In this document: positions 10,231 through 20,412 of the stretch, piece after piece
Numbering within the stretch: the first letter of the stretch is position 1
Layout of the letters: every line of letters starts with the position of its first letter
Source of the DNA: Flaccisagitta enflata
Taxonomy: Eukaryota > Chaetognatha > Sagittoidea > Aphragmophora
Reading direction: 5' to 3'
NCBI GenBank assembly: GCA_965153355.1
Contig: OZ231127.1
Coordinates: forward strand, 88,412,001-88,476,000
Length of the DNA: 64,000 bases
Program-made: the position numbers and the translations under genes
Notes under the pieces: generated by a model
The model's database searches: none
What the model was told of the DNA's origin: nothing
Seen by the model: only the letters and a program-made list of their open reading frames with translations

Positions 10231-10790
10231 TCCATATGATATTTGTCGCCGAACGTCGCTTTAATTCAGCACCGAGCCCGCAGCCGTTACCGCGGGCCGG
10301 CAAGTTATTTATTCTTAAAACGTTTCTAGTCACGGTCTCCAAAGCGCCGTGCCCGCAGCCGTTGCCGCGGGCCGGCGATATTATTTATTTTCATAATGAT
10401 TCTATTCACTGTCTCCGACGTTGATACGGAAATTCTATGAAGATAAAAGCTTTTTTTTTTTTTTTAAACAAGTGAAGTAGTAGAAATTAGCTACTCATTC
10501 ATCACTCATGTCCATATGATATTTGTCGCCGAACGTCGCTTTAATTCAGCACCGAGCCCGCAGCCATTACCGCGGGCCGGCAAGTTATTTATTCTTAAAA
10601 CGTTTCTAGTCACGGTCTCCAAAGCGCCGTGCCCGCAGCCGTTGCCGCGGGCCGGCGATATTATTTATTTTCATAATGATTCTATTCACTGTCTCCGACG
10701 TTGATACGGAAATTCTATGAAGATAAAAGCTTTTTTTTTTTTTTAAACAAGTGAAGTAGTAGAAATTAGCTACTGAGTCGCTAAGCGAGC
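10231..10790 (-). repeat. Two 280-bp tandem monomers at the 5' end of the LINE
   Basis: The block starting TCCATATGATATTTGTCGCC at 10231 repeats at 10511, nearly identical. Each monomer holds two related subunits 75 bp apart, each with a GCCCGC...GCGGGC hairpin (10276, 10351, 10556 and 10631), followed by a T-run. The monomers sit just 5' of ORF1, where some LINEs carry tandem promoter monomers; promoter function is inference. The outer monomer has 25 extra bp holding a second small hairpin (AGTCGCT...AGCGACT). Confidence 0.8.
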
Positions 10791-10821
10791 GACTGAAATC
10801 ATTCATCACTCATGAACGTAC

Positions 10822-11229
10822 TTCTTAATGGAAACGCGCCGACGGCTCTCAAAAAGAGTCGATCGAATCTGGCAAAGGGCGTCTCCACTCCGTTGTCCAA
10901 CTTGACCAAATCCTGAACGGAGCGACGGAATCGGCGAAGCGCGACGATGGCCGGAGGCCGTTTGGGGAAGGAAAGCGTGAAATCGACGATCGAACCGAGA
11001 AAAGCGGGCGCAGTCACGTTGGTCGACTCTTTGGGTTCAGTCACGTTGGTCGACTCTTCCATAACGTCGTTCTTGGATTGAAGTGATGCCGATGTGGACG
11101 AATTCGCGCCAAAAGAGACGGAAGTATTGAAAATTTGGGAGTAAGAAGGCGAGTCCGGCTTGCCTTTACGCATATGTTGAACGTGAACGCTCGAGGGGAA
11201 ACCGTCGTCGACGAATTTAAACGAATCGC
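10822..11229 (-). CDS. Exon 13 of receptor-like gene
   Basis: The acceptor ACACCTTCAG and an AGAA|GTACGT donor (near-perfect consensus) frame 408 nt. The product has NTS, NSS and NVT sequons (including STNVTEPKESTNVTAP, a short internal repeat), then a Pro/Arg-rich part (FPKRPPAIVALRRFRRSV). The donor lies only about 30 nt from the hairpin-rich monomers that precede the LINE in intron 13. That intron is 7.8 kb and phase 1, leading to the transmembrane exon. Confidence 0.68.
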
Positions 11230-11474
11230 CTGAAGGTGTTACATAGTGATATGCTATTTCAATCGATTTATTCACACTTAACGATCATACGATGAAATTT
11301 AACTGATTTTAATTGTCAAATTGACAAGTGAGAATCGAAAACTGATGAATTTGTTCAGTTGAGGCTAAAAATCTGCCAAGTCCCTTTTTAGAAGGAACCT
11401 TAACCGACAATCCATTTCTAGGTCCAAAACTAGGATCATTGTTGACAACTTGAATGCTGACACAAAGCCCTCAC

Positions 11475-11696
11475 GCAAAAAGTCGTAGAGGTCGTGAAGC
11501 CAAGGATGAGTAACGTCTACTACACCACGCGGCGTCAACAGATCATCGGGAAGTGCGGTTCGGAGACGAATCGTCAGATTGAAACCAAAATAGCCTTCGA
11601 CGACGGATGGAATAAATGGATAGGCGTCGTCGGGGCAAAAGTTAACGCTCAGCCTCGACGCTTCGTAAAGCTGAGCCGGTGCCAATGTGGAGTAGT
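11475..11696 (-). CDS. Exon 12 of receptor-like gene
   Basis: The acceptor ATCCTCCTTAG and a TTGC|GTGAGG donor frame 222 nt. The sequence starts YSTLAPAQLYEASRLSVNFC, includes an FNLTIRL sequon, and ends WLHDLYDFL. The intron to exon 13 is only 245 nt. Phases are two bases in and one base out, matching both neighbours. Not recognised. Confidence 0.65.
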
Positions 11697-11772
11697 CTAA
11701 GGAGGATGAAAAGGGAGATTCGCTTGAATTTCGAAATATTTATAACCGCGAGGCGATGAATTGACTTCAATT

Positions 11773-12151
11773 TTTTAGTCGCGTGCTACGCGACTCTATA
11801 AGCCACTTTTCGGTCGGTCGGTCCGTCGGTCCGTCCGTCACAAAGCTCTTCAAAGGCCTTTATACATTATTTTATAACATTTTAAATGATTTTAAATGTT
11901 TTATGGCATTCCTCAATCACTTCAAGCCACTTTTTGATTGGTCCGTCCGTCGGTTGGTCGGTCGGTCCGTCACAAAACTGTTTTGAAGGCTTTCTAAAGT
12001 GTTTTTCATGTTTCTGAATGGTAGAGAAGGAACTTTGAGGTGTAGACAGCCATTTTAAATATCTTTTTGAAAAAAAAGTTTGTCCGTCTGTCTGCCTGCC
12101 TTTTTTTGAAAGTGCCGATGCACGCGACTTAGGTCTAATGACCTTGTTTTT
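11773..12151 (+). mobile_element. GTCC-rich element, longer subfamily
   Basis: It starts TTTTTAGTCGCGTGCTACGC, with the perfect hairpin AGTCGCGTGCTACGCGACT, then CTCTATAAGCCACTTT and GTCG/GTCC runs. It ends with GTGCCGATGCACGCGACTTA and GGTCTAATGACCTTGTTTTT. The same long form occurs at 56499-56760. It lies in the intron between exons 12 and 11. Confidence 0.7.
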
Positions 12152-12395
12152 ATATTGGTTGATATTTGTTTCCTTTTCCAATTAAAATAGACTTTCACGG
12201 CACCCCCCCCCCTTCGAGGCCGCTGCCCTGCGCTCTCTTAATTTCAAGCACTTTAGCAGGGCACGGGTACCGCTGACCATCAAACGCTTTTGCGACTTAT
12301 ACCATTCGACCATACACTTTATCTAATCTTTTCTTTGCATCCATACATTGAATCCATGCTTCCCTCCTCCCATCCAATGCAAATGTGTTCCAAAC

Positions 12396-12648
12396 CTTCA
12401 ACAAGTGGCGAAACGAAGAAATCGATGAGGCAGCTTCCTTTGTCAGGTTCCTGGACTGTCGTCGAGTAGTCGTCGACGTCCTTGACGACTCCGACGATTC
12501 TGGGTCGCTCGTAAGATCGCGTGGCAGGCCGTTGAGACACGACGAATCCGACGACTTTTAGGGGAGAATCTCGTTTTGAGCGACGAAGTTGCCACCGCAG
12601 CAAAGATCGTCTTTGCTGGGCGCCTTGGATGTCGTTCACCTCGGGGCT
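12396..12648 (-). CDS. Exon 11 of receptor-like gene
   Basis: The acceptor CCAACTCTAG (phase 0) and donor GAAG|GTTTGG (one base left) frame 253 nt. A second in-frame AG at 12616 would shorten the exon by 33 nt without changing phase. The product begins SPEVNDIQGAQQRRSLLRWQ, is Arg-rich, and continues PRIVGVVKDVDDYSTTVQEP and LIDFFVSPLVE, with beta-like alternation. The donor is weaker than the others, so the 3' edge is less certain. No known domain seen. Confidence 0.58.
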
Positions 12649-12651
12649 CTA

Positions 12652-13974
12652 GAGTTGGATGACAAAGATGACAACAATATCACTCACGCCCATTTATTCA
12701 TCAATCCAACCATCTTTCTTTCAAACAGAGGTACTAACAGAGGAAGGGGAAATATAAGATGTGAACCCCCCTAAAACTGTAGCACCCCCCCTTACAGATC
12801 AAACCACAGTGATAAATACTGAATTGGATGTTGCTAATTAAAATTTGTTACTGTACAAGTGGCGCCACCAGAGCGATTATGCAATTTCCTTTCCAGTCTC
12901 AAATTGTAATATAAAATTCTTGATTTTATGAACTTTTAATAATAGTTAATTTTAGTGCTTTATTAAGCTATATCTTGACTTAAAAAGCAAAATTAAAAAA
13001 TCGCTCTGGTGACGCCACTTGCATTGATATAAACGTTCTACCTCTACCTTTAAAGTGACTTTGACTTAATCGGCTAGAGCTGTAGGTGGGGGTGCTACAG
13101 TTGTCAGGGGGTTCACACCTTATATTAACCTTTTCTCTGTACTATGCAGCCGCTGTCGCATTTTTCACATGTTTGATGGCTATGGACCGTGCATTTCCTT
13201 CATTCCTTGTCCCCTTCAACCGCCCCCCTTAGCGACATCTACCGCACTTTTGCGCTTATCTGCCGCGTAGCATTGCTACCATGCTACACAGGTTCGGTAC
13301 CTTTGCTTTCTAAGAATCCATCTTTGCTTTCATTCATTCGTTCATTCGTCCATCCATTCATTTAACTGTAAGACCCGATTCTCTGTGTGATCAAAGACAA
13401 TTTATATTAATCATTTCATCATGCTTTCTGCTCATTTCTATTCATAGCATGCCTAACCATTTGATCATCTATTCATCCTTTGATTCCTTTTCATCTTAGT
13501 TCTTAGATGCCAGCTCAGTAGGAGTTTATGTGTAGCCTCACACTTTTGGATTTATCATTAAAACATTAACTACTTAATCGGTGCCTCTTGGGCCGCATAA
13601 CTATACTTGCTTTCCGCCTTCATTGCCTTCTAGGTATACAGCAAACAACCCTTGATAATCCTAGACTGTCCCTGAATATGACTCATTATATAAGAAGGAA
13701 GTCTTGACATGCCATCTCCGATGTCCCCTTAGGTGAGCATTGGTTTAGCGGAGATCAGTGCTTACATAACCTCCATCCCCCACGGCCCAAACCCCTCATC
13801 CACCCATACCCTCCATCCGTCCATAACTTCCATGCACCTTTCTGAATCCATCCATTCGACCTTCCAGCCATTCATCCTCCGTCTATCCCTGCATCATTCC
13901 TTCCTTCCTTCCTTTCCTCTCAATGAACTATTCCAGAAATGGATTAACTTACGGACGCCGCCGATCTGTCTCAC
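12652..13974. other. Intron 10: AT-rich, inverted segment and TTCA-rich stretches
   Basis: An imperfect inverted repeat flanks 12750-13120 (left GTGAACCCCCCTAAAACTGT, right CTACAGTTGTCAGGGGGTTC; inner GTGGCGCCACCAGAGCGATT matched by AATCGCTCTGGTGACGCCAC), so a foldback element fills most of this intron. After 13250 there is a copy of the TAGCATTGCTACCATGCTAC hairpin and CATT/CATC-rich sequence. No coding evidence. Confidence 0.6.
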
Positions 13975-14142
13975 CGTGGCGCGATCGAGAGTGAGATTTG
14001 CGACAAAAGCAGAGACTAGATTGCCAGCAGCGAGATCATCGTCATCATCGCCGTGGAGAGGGAAACGAGCCGACACTTTGGCCGAGACAAGTCGCCGATT
14101 GTCGGTCGATGAAGAAGAAGAAGAAGTCGGAATGGACGGAGA
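13975..14142 (-). CDS. Exon 10 of receptor-like gene (Ser run and Asp run)
   Basis: A 168-nt phase 0-0 exon lies between CCTTCATAG and a CACG|GTGAGA donor. It starts SPSIPTSSSSSTDNRR, then has PLHGDDDDDLAAGNL and a VANLTLD glycosylation sequon. The in-frame TAG that would close the frame upstream is part of the acceptor itself. The low-complexity Ser and Asp runs suggest an exposed linker. The opposite strand is also open here, but it lacks splice logic. Confidence 0.6.
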
Positions 14143-14586
14143 CTATGAAGGATCAGATAGTTGTTGATTGATTATTGATGAGGACAATGGTTTATGGGTA
14201 TTATTGGATAGAGACGGAGGGATTAGATAATTTTTGATTGGTTATTGATGAGGACAATAGATGGAGAACTGAAGACTAGATGATTGTCTGTTGATTAATT
14301 CATTGATGGAGACGGAGAATGCTTGTTGATTACATTACTGATGTTCAAAGACTATGGAGACTTGAAGACTACAGATGATTGTCCGTTGTTTGTTTCAATG
14401 ATGAAGACAGAGACTAAGGATTGAATGATTGGTTTGTTAATAAAGACATATGGCTGGAAACTATATACAGACTATATACAGATCTGTAAACTATCTGTAA
14501 ACTATCTGTTAACTATCTGTAAACTATCTGGAAACTATATACAGTATATAGTCTGGATCTGTACAGGATTGTGGGAGTAATCAATA

Positions 14587-15848
14587 CAGTGCGGCTCAAA
14601 AAAAAGTTTTAGGTCTTTTACATGTTATATTGCAGGTATTTATTGATAGATTTTAAAAAAATCTATGATAGAATTGAAGAGTTTCAAAAAATGAAGCAAA
14701 TGCCACCAAGCACAATTATGTCGGTCAAACGGTTTGAAAGTAACAGAAGTTTGAAGTTAATGTCCCAAAAATCTGTTGGGAAAAAAACTAATATTGGTAA
14801 CAAAAAGAATTGAACTGCTTGTTTGTTGGTGTTTCACATCCAAGCAATGAGTAAAGCATAGCAAAATCCATTACCATTTTAAAGCTCTGCGAAAGACCTT
14901 TTAAAGGAGACCTTGCTGGATGTCCTGGCTTTATTGGTTTAGAAATGGCGTTAGGATGAAGACAAGTGGTAAATAATTTAGAAATCTACTATGTGATTTT
15001 CATTGCTTATCTTTATTCTAATATAAAAGTTAAACGCATTGAGTTAAAAAAATTTTCTTGGCGCCATTTTGAAGAAATTTTGAAGCTCTTCAATTTGCTC
15101 ATGGATAAAGAGTAGCTAAGATAATCTTAAGCTGCATCATTGTCAACAAGCCCGACCGGGCAACGATGCGTCCGGGCTGTGTCTCAGCGTGTATTGATCA
15201 TGTGACATATGTATGGAGAGACAGATGGACGAACAGACGAGTGAAAAGACCCTCAAACCATGTTGGTTGATCATTTGTTTCAGTGTAGGATCTCACCGTG
15301 GCCAAAAACAGCTAAGAAACACGGTTTTTGCACAGGCGTGACGGACGGACGGACGGACGGACGGACCGATGGACGGACAGACCCTCTTATAGATATGCGT
15401 TCCTGACGGACGCATCTAAAAATGGAAAGACTAAAATTGTTCGGTGGAAAAACATGAAATGAGCACTTATTTCAATCAGTGATTTTTTTTCTTCAAACCT
15501 TTGCCATTTCTAAACGAATGAAGCTACTGTGACCAGCAACATCCCATTTGGAAGATTTTTTGCAGAGCTTTTAAATGGTCATGGATTTTTTATGGTTCTG
15601 GCCCACAGTTAAGCAGTTTAGTGCTCGCTTCCGATGTACTTAAGGCATTTAGGTGATGAAACCTCAAAAACACCCTTGCAACTTGTTTTTTTTTATACTG
15701 CGTCATTTTTCACTTTCTAGTCAAACTGTAAAGGTTCATTCAAGTATTGTAGTTTAAATTATAGATGAAAAAAAATAGTTAAAAGGTTATGTCTATTGCT
15801 ATAAAATAGGATTTGATACTACCTAAAACTTTTTTTTGAGCCGCACTG
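14587..15848. mobile_element. Tc1/mariner-like DNA element, non-autonomous or decayed
   Basis: Terminal inverted repeats start CAGTGCGGCTCAAAAAAAAG on both sides and extend to about 28 bp. They are flanked by TA (14585-14586 and 15849-15850), as for Tc1/mariner. No transposase frame survives. A GTCC-type element is nested near 15330-15425. The whole element is in intron 9 of the receptor-like gene. Confidence 0.75.
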
Positions 15849-15944
15849 TAATGTAAAATAACGTTGGGGGGAATCGTCAATGGTGAAAATAAATATTTTG
15901 ACAAGAGCTACATAATACAACACAGGTCACAGGAAAAAACTCAC

Positions 15945-16435
15945 TAGATTGACGGACGAGAATAGATTGAAGAACATTTGGTCGTCCCTGTCATAAGGAA
16001 TGACAGTCATTTTCGAATACGGAGGCAGCTCCAATTTCTCCGCTTTCTGTAACAAAGAATGGAAATTGGATTCCTGTAATAATTTAACGGAGATATATTT
16101 AATATTTCCCATGAGCCCCGCGATTTCAACTAGCTGATGCAGTTTTTTTTTAAGCGTGTGGACGTGAACTGTAAAATGTCTTAGTTTTTGTCCGTCCGTG
16201 TGTCCGCGCGTCTGAACTGGAACCCAGAAGTGGATGGTGTTAAACCAATGCTGCTGATGAGAGCTGACAGAACACAAGGCTGAAGGTATCAATTCAAAAG
16301 CTACTTCTATCCCTGGACGACGTCTAAAAGATGAATCGAGAGAAATTAACGATACTATTTTGTCCTCGTTAAATCGCCTAACGGAAGCGTGCCTCGGCAG
16401 TTTTCGCACTTCCAAATGAAGAGATTGGAAGTAGC
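15945..16435 (-). CDS. Exon 9 of receptor-like gene: FN3 last strand and ectodomain
   Basis: A textbook acceptor (TTTCCTTTTCAG) starts the exon with two bases, completing the Gly codon carried from exon 8. GYFQSLHLEVRKLP then supplies the FN3 G strand. The remaining roughly 150 residues (for example HFWVPVQTRGHTDGQKL, then TVHVHTLKKKLHQLVEIAG) are of mixed beta/alpha character and not recognised. The donor is CTA|GTGAGT at phase 0; reading on runs into a stop nine residues later. The open frame continues upstream of the acceptor, but that part is intronic. Confidence 0.72.
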
Positions 16436-16554
16436 CTGAAAAGGAAATACACTTTATCGATTGAACAATGAGCTGGACGAATCTTTTGTAGCTGAGCCGA
16501 TTTGAAACCACAGCGAGCAACTATGGCAAATTGTAACTCTTTTTGTTGCTTTAA

Positions 16555-16965
16555 ACCAGAGGGGCCGATTCTGTGTAGCATGGTAGCAATACTAAGCGGC
16601 AGGTAAGCCCCAAAGTGCGGCAGGTAAGCCCCAAAGTGCGGCAGGTAAGCCCCAAAGTGCGGCAGGTTCGGCGGCCAAAGGGGGGTGAAGTTGGAATGAA
16701 AAGGGAAAGAGGAGTGAAAGAAATAAAGAGAAAGGATGAGGGTAAGAAAGAGAAAGAATGGAAGAGTAAGAAAGAATGGAAGAGTAAGAAAGAATGGAGG
16801 AGTAAGAAAGAAACAGTAAGAAAGAGAAAGAAAAGCAAGTAAAAAGACAGATAGTAAGGATGAGCAAGGAAGAAAGAGAAATAAAGTGAACATATGAAAA
16901 GTGCGGCGGCTTTTTCTGATCTTTTCGTGCTACGCGGCAGCTTAGCAGAATCGGCACCTCTGCCT
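16555..16965. repeat. Hairpin element with tandem AAGTGCGGCAGGTAAGCCCC units and GA-rich core
   Basis: It opens with GGGGCCGATTCTGTGTAGCA and the hairpin GTAGCATGGTAGCAATACTA. Three 19-20-bp copies of AAGTGCGGCAGGTAAGCCCC follow, then a GAAAGAGTAAGAAAGAATGG tract (16740-16850). It closes at about 16940-16965 with GTGCTACGCGGCAGCTTAGC and AGAATCGGCACCTCTG, the opening motif inverted. The inverted ends suggest a small foldback element. Confidence 0.65.
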
Positions 16966-17339
16966 GTAAATGTGATGAAACAAAAGCATCTTTATTTTTA
17001 TGTGCGCCGCATCAATAAGAGGCTCTCTCCGTTGGTCGGTCTGTTATCCGTTGGTCGGTCGGTAACAAATTCGTTCGACGATCCACGCGGCGCATGTATT
17101 AGCCTACTTGGCCTCTTTTAACATATTACCCCCAGGCGGTCGCCACGTTAGTAGTATAAGTTGAGAGGCGCGGTCGTGAGAAGAGACCATGAAGTCCTTT
17201 GGAGCAGACGGGCGAAGTCGAAGAGAAACGCAAGCTGGACCGCTTCGTTTCGTCCCTTTTAGAAAAAGAAGAGGATATGTGAGCGACTTGTTACTGTGTC
17301 ACAATTGCAGGCGTGAATATTATTCCATATCCCCTTGCT

Positions 17340-17470
17340 CACCCGGCAGAGGGGGGGATTCCAAGGGTTTGGAGATAGGAAAAGGAAGGGGGGGACTCCA
17401 AGGGTTTGGAGATAGGAAAGGAAAGGGGGGGGGGAATCCAAGGTATTGGGGATAGGAAAGGAAGGAATAA
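17340..17470. repeat. Tandem G-rich repeat
   Basis: About three 40-bp units of GGGGGGATTCCAAGGGTTTG + GAGATAGGAAAGGAA. Open frames here are composition artefacts. It borders the element starting at 17548. Confidence 0.7.
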
Positions 17471-17547
17471 ATAGTCGCAAAAGCGTAAGATGGTCAGCGG
17501 TACCCGTTGCCCCTATGTGAATGTTTGTGGGTGTGAGGTGGTTAGAG

Positions 17548-18014
17548 GGGCAGCGGCCCCGAAGGGACCGATGACCTATGCTGTTTTTATTTGAACCTCA
17601 CGGATTGATATAGAGCCTGGAGGCTATTTTTGGGGCCTTAAGGCTGAGATTTGAGCCCTGAGGCTGGGATTTGAGCCTCAAGGCTGGGATTTTAGCTTGG
17701 AGGCGGGGATTTGAGCCTTGAGGCTAGGATTTGGGGCACGAGACTATGATTTGAGCCTTGGGGCTGGGATTTCAGCCTTGAGGCTGAGATTTGAGCTTTG
17801 AGGCTTTGGTTTGAGCCTTGAGGCTGGGATTTGAGCCTCAAGACTGGGATTTGATCCCTTAGGCTGGGATTTGAGCCTTGAGACTAGGATTTGGGCCTCA
17901 AGGGGGGGTGGACGGAGAAGAAGAAGAAGGAGAAGAAGGAGAAGGAGGAGAAGGAGGAGAAATATCCTCTATGTGAGAAAGCATAGGTCATCGGCCCCTT
18001 CGGGGCCGCTGCCC
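17548..18014. mobile_element. Element with GC-hairpin terminal inverted repeats around a 20-bp minisatellite
   Basis: The left end GGGCAGCGGCCCCGAAGGGA, continuing CCGATGACCTATGCT, is the inverse of the right end AGCATAGGTCATCGGCCCCT ... GCTGCCC. Between them about 15 degenerate units of GATTTGAGCCTTGAGGCTGG (17600-17905) are followed by a GGAGAA tract. The copy at 1-265 has the same plan. Confidence 0.72.
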
Positions 18015-18518
18015 AAAAGCGAAAATTTGAGGAAAAACATAACTTTTTGCAGTGACAAATCGTAAAACCTGATAAGTAAAATATAATTTAACACTATCTA
18101 AACTTTCCGACAAATAACGATAAATAACAGCGATACGGGCTTTATCCTCAACTGATCTTGTTTTCTAGAAGATTCTTATTCACAAGAAACAAAAGACACC
18201 GATCGGTTGAGCTTCAAACAAAATCGAACTCTTTTCGACTTGAACCCAAAATTAGCCCATTTTAAAAGATCTGTGATTAATGATTTACGTGTTAAACTTT
18301 ACACTTTAAAGATCCCGTTTATAAGTCATCGTTTGTTTTGCAAATCGTTAAGATGTCTTTTGCTTTTCTTTCTCAACAGAAATTAGCCCACACAGAACAC
18401 GCACATTTCCATCATTCAGGCAACGGATTTACAGATTGAAACCAAGATCAAGGAATGTAAAAACGCCAAGACAGTTCCGCGCATTAGGTCACGGCTCTTA
18501 GCCCCTTCTTAGCCTTAC
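18015..18518. other. Non-coding part of intron 8
   Basis: AT-rich sequence with no repeat or gene I can identify between the 17548-18014 element and exon 8. Confidence 0.5.
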
Positions 18519-18921
18519 CCTCTACCGCGGCCATGGCGACGCAAATTCGATAGTCCCTTCCGGCGATGAGAAAGGGCAATTTGACGGTTGTGGCGTCTTT
18601 GTCTTTAATCTTCCTTCTACTAATCCGTCCGTCGTCCATTTCCAAGCCCACAATATGCCACTTGACGATGAATCCGTCCCAATCCGGATCCACGTACTTC
18701 GGCGGCTTCCACGTCACGTAAACGAGACCGCCTTCTCTCACGTCGGTCTTCAAATCAGTCGGACCGGAAAAGAAAAGCCGAGGAGACCGACGACCGAGAA
18801 GCTGCAAAAGCCAACGGAGAAGAACGGAGAAGACGTGATCGGGGCCGAATACTAATTCCAGTCGTCGAAGGTTCATCACGAACATATCTTGAATGATTGT
18901 CTCGTTGCCCAGCTTAAAAAC
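18519..18921 (-). CDS. Exon 8 of receptor-like gene: most of a fibronectin type III domain
   Basis: The acceptor CTCGTTACCAG opens a phase-0 exon and a GAGG|GTAAGG donor closes it. After about 50 residues of Leu-rich sequence an FN3 fold begins at GPTDLKTD. The core residues are visible: Trp in VYVTWKPP (strand B), the WDGFIVKWHIVG strand C, TVKLPFLIAGRDY (strands E-F), and YRICVAMAAVEG (strand F). The last strand (SLHLEVRKLP) is supplied by exon 9 across the intron, which strongly supports this junction. FN3 domains are common adhesion and ligand-binding modules of cell-surface receptors. Confidence 0.78.
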
Positions 18922-19019
18922 CTGGTAACGAGGAGAGGTAGACACAAGACACGAGAGGGGTGTTGCGCAGGTGGGAAGCTACAGAGAAAAAGAGAGAGCT
19001 CTTGTGCTGAAGAAGCTTT

Positions 19020-19332
19020 TTTAGTCGCCTTGTAAGTCCAGTGTTGCTGATTCTGTGCAGCATGATAGCAATGCTACGCGGCAGGCAATCGCCAAAGAGC
19101 GGTCAGCGGGGAGATAATTAAGGAACAAGTGACGAGGAGTCACAATATCGTTGCGGACGGGTGGGCAGGGGCATCCAACCCCCATCCACACTCCAAGTCC
19201 CCCACTCACATACACAAAATGCATTCAAAATGCTAGTTTTCGCACTTTTCGACTAATATTCACAGACCGACGGACCAACGGACCGACGGACGGACAAAGC
19301 CTCTTGTAGTTACGTGTCCGCAACTAAAAAAG
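19020..19332 (-). mobile_element. Hairpin motif plus GTCC-rich element, minus copy
   Basis: GTTGCTGATTCTGTGCAGCA with the TAGCAATGCTACGCGGCAG hairpin comes first. Then follows a minus-oriented GTCC element: GGACGGACAAAGCCTCTTGT and GTGTCCGCAACTAAAAA at its end (19280-19330). The two repeat families are intermixed, as also at 56400. Confidence 0.6.
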
Positions 19333-20412
19333 GTCAGAGAGGAAGGAAGGAGGGAGGAAGGTAGAGGGGAACCCAGAACGAATCCCGTGGAAACACTTGC
19401 GCAGGTAATTTCACATTCCTATTATCACCACAATTTCATTTCTAGTTTCGGTGAATAAAATCCTCATTTGCATATTGCAGTTTTTCCAATCATGCACGCC
19501 AAAAACTTTTTATAAACATGAAAAGAGCCTTTCTCAGCGTATGATACTTCGCTATTCTGATGACTAAAGAGAAATCGTATAAACCTAGCAAATAAGCAAT
19601 TATGAACGAATATATTTAAACATCATTCAATTTCTTAGCACGATTTTGTTTTGTAAGAAGGGATAATTATACAAAAATAATTCGCCTCGGGTGTCGGAAT
19701 CTCTGTTACCAACTTAGCTACTAACCTTCCAGATCTAGCTACTAAAAGAGGTACCTAAACTACGGGATTAGGCATCTGGAATCTAGCTACTTTTAGGATA
19801 AAAGTTTAGTTACTTTTAGCTACTAAAGAAAGCAGGCTGCACAATACAAAAATGTTTTGTTTAGGGGCTAGAATTTAGGCCCAAGAAGGTTATTTAAGCT
19901 TAATTAAGCTGATTCAAGGTCTTATATTGGCAATTCTGGGGCTTGAAATACCTTGTTTAGGCAAAAAAGAGCACAATTCGAGTTAAGAAGGGTTAAATCA
20001 AGAGGAAGGCTAGACAAGTCCTCAATTGGCAGCATTTTTGCAAATAGGAGCATATTTCAAACCAAAGGCAGATATTTTTAGCCTGACAATTTTAGGCAAT
20101 AAAAAGTAAATTTCAAGCTCTGACAGAGTTGATTTACAGATTAGGTTCAATGATAACTTGACTCGAGATGTTGCTATCACAAAAACACCATGGACAGATG
20201 AACAGAGGAAAATTCCCCTTGCATCTTAAAGGATATTTGCTCTATACTGCTGCCACCCAAAAAACAAAGTGGTATAGTTTAACCCTTGAATGGATGCTTA
20301 GCGACTTACAAATTTTGGTTGTTAAAAGAGGATTTCTATTATCAATTGATAAAACAAACACAAAACAAAGTCGGAAACTCAGCACCACAGTTGCATATGG
20401 TCGGTAAAAAAT
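19333..20412. other. Non-coding part of intron 7
   Basis: AT-rich with locally repeated short phrases (AGCTACTTTTAG variants, 19730-19830). No gene or clear element seen. Confidence 0.45.

Larger units (their letters stand above)
5018..10790 (-). mobile_element. CR1/Jockey-group LINE (non-LTR retrotransposon), near full length
   Basis: Order on the minus strand: two 280-bp 5' monomers, ORF1, ORF2, then an undefined 3' UTR below 5018. Both frames are long and uninterrupted, so the copy is probably young. It lies in intron 13 of the receptor-like gene in the same orientation. The outer ends are not defined: no poly-A tail or target-site duplication could be assigned. The 3' UTR may run to about 4330, where a different-looking sequence begins (GGGTGTTTCACATCAAACAG). 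Confidence 0.85.

Noticed and set aside
14622-14813. 63-codon frame inside the Tc1/mariner-like element as a transposase
   Set aside because: Too short, with no helix-turn-helix or DDE/D motif visible.
18484-18518. Stop codon just after the FN3 exon as the gene end
   Set aside because: The GTAAGG donor at 18518 precedes it, and the FN3 domain is completed by exon 9.
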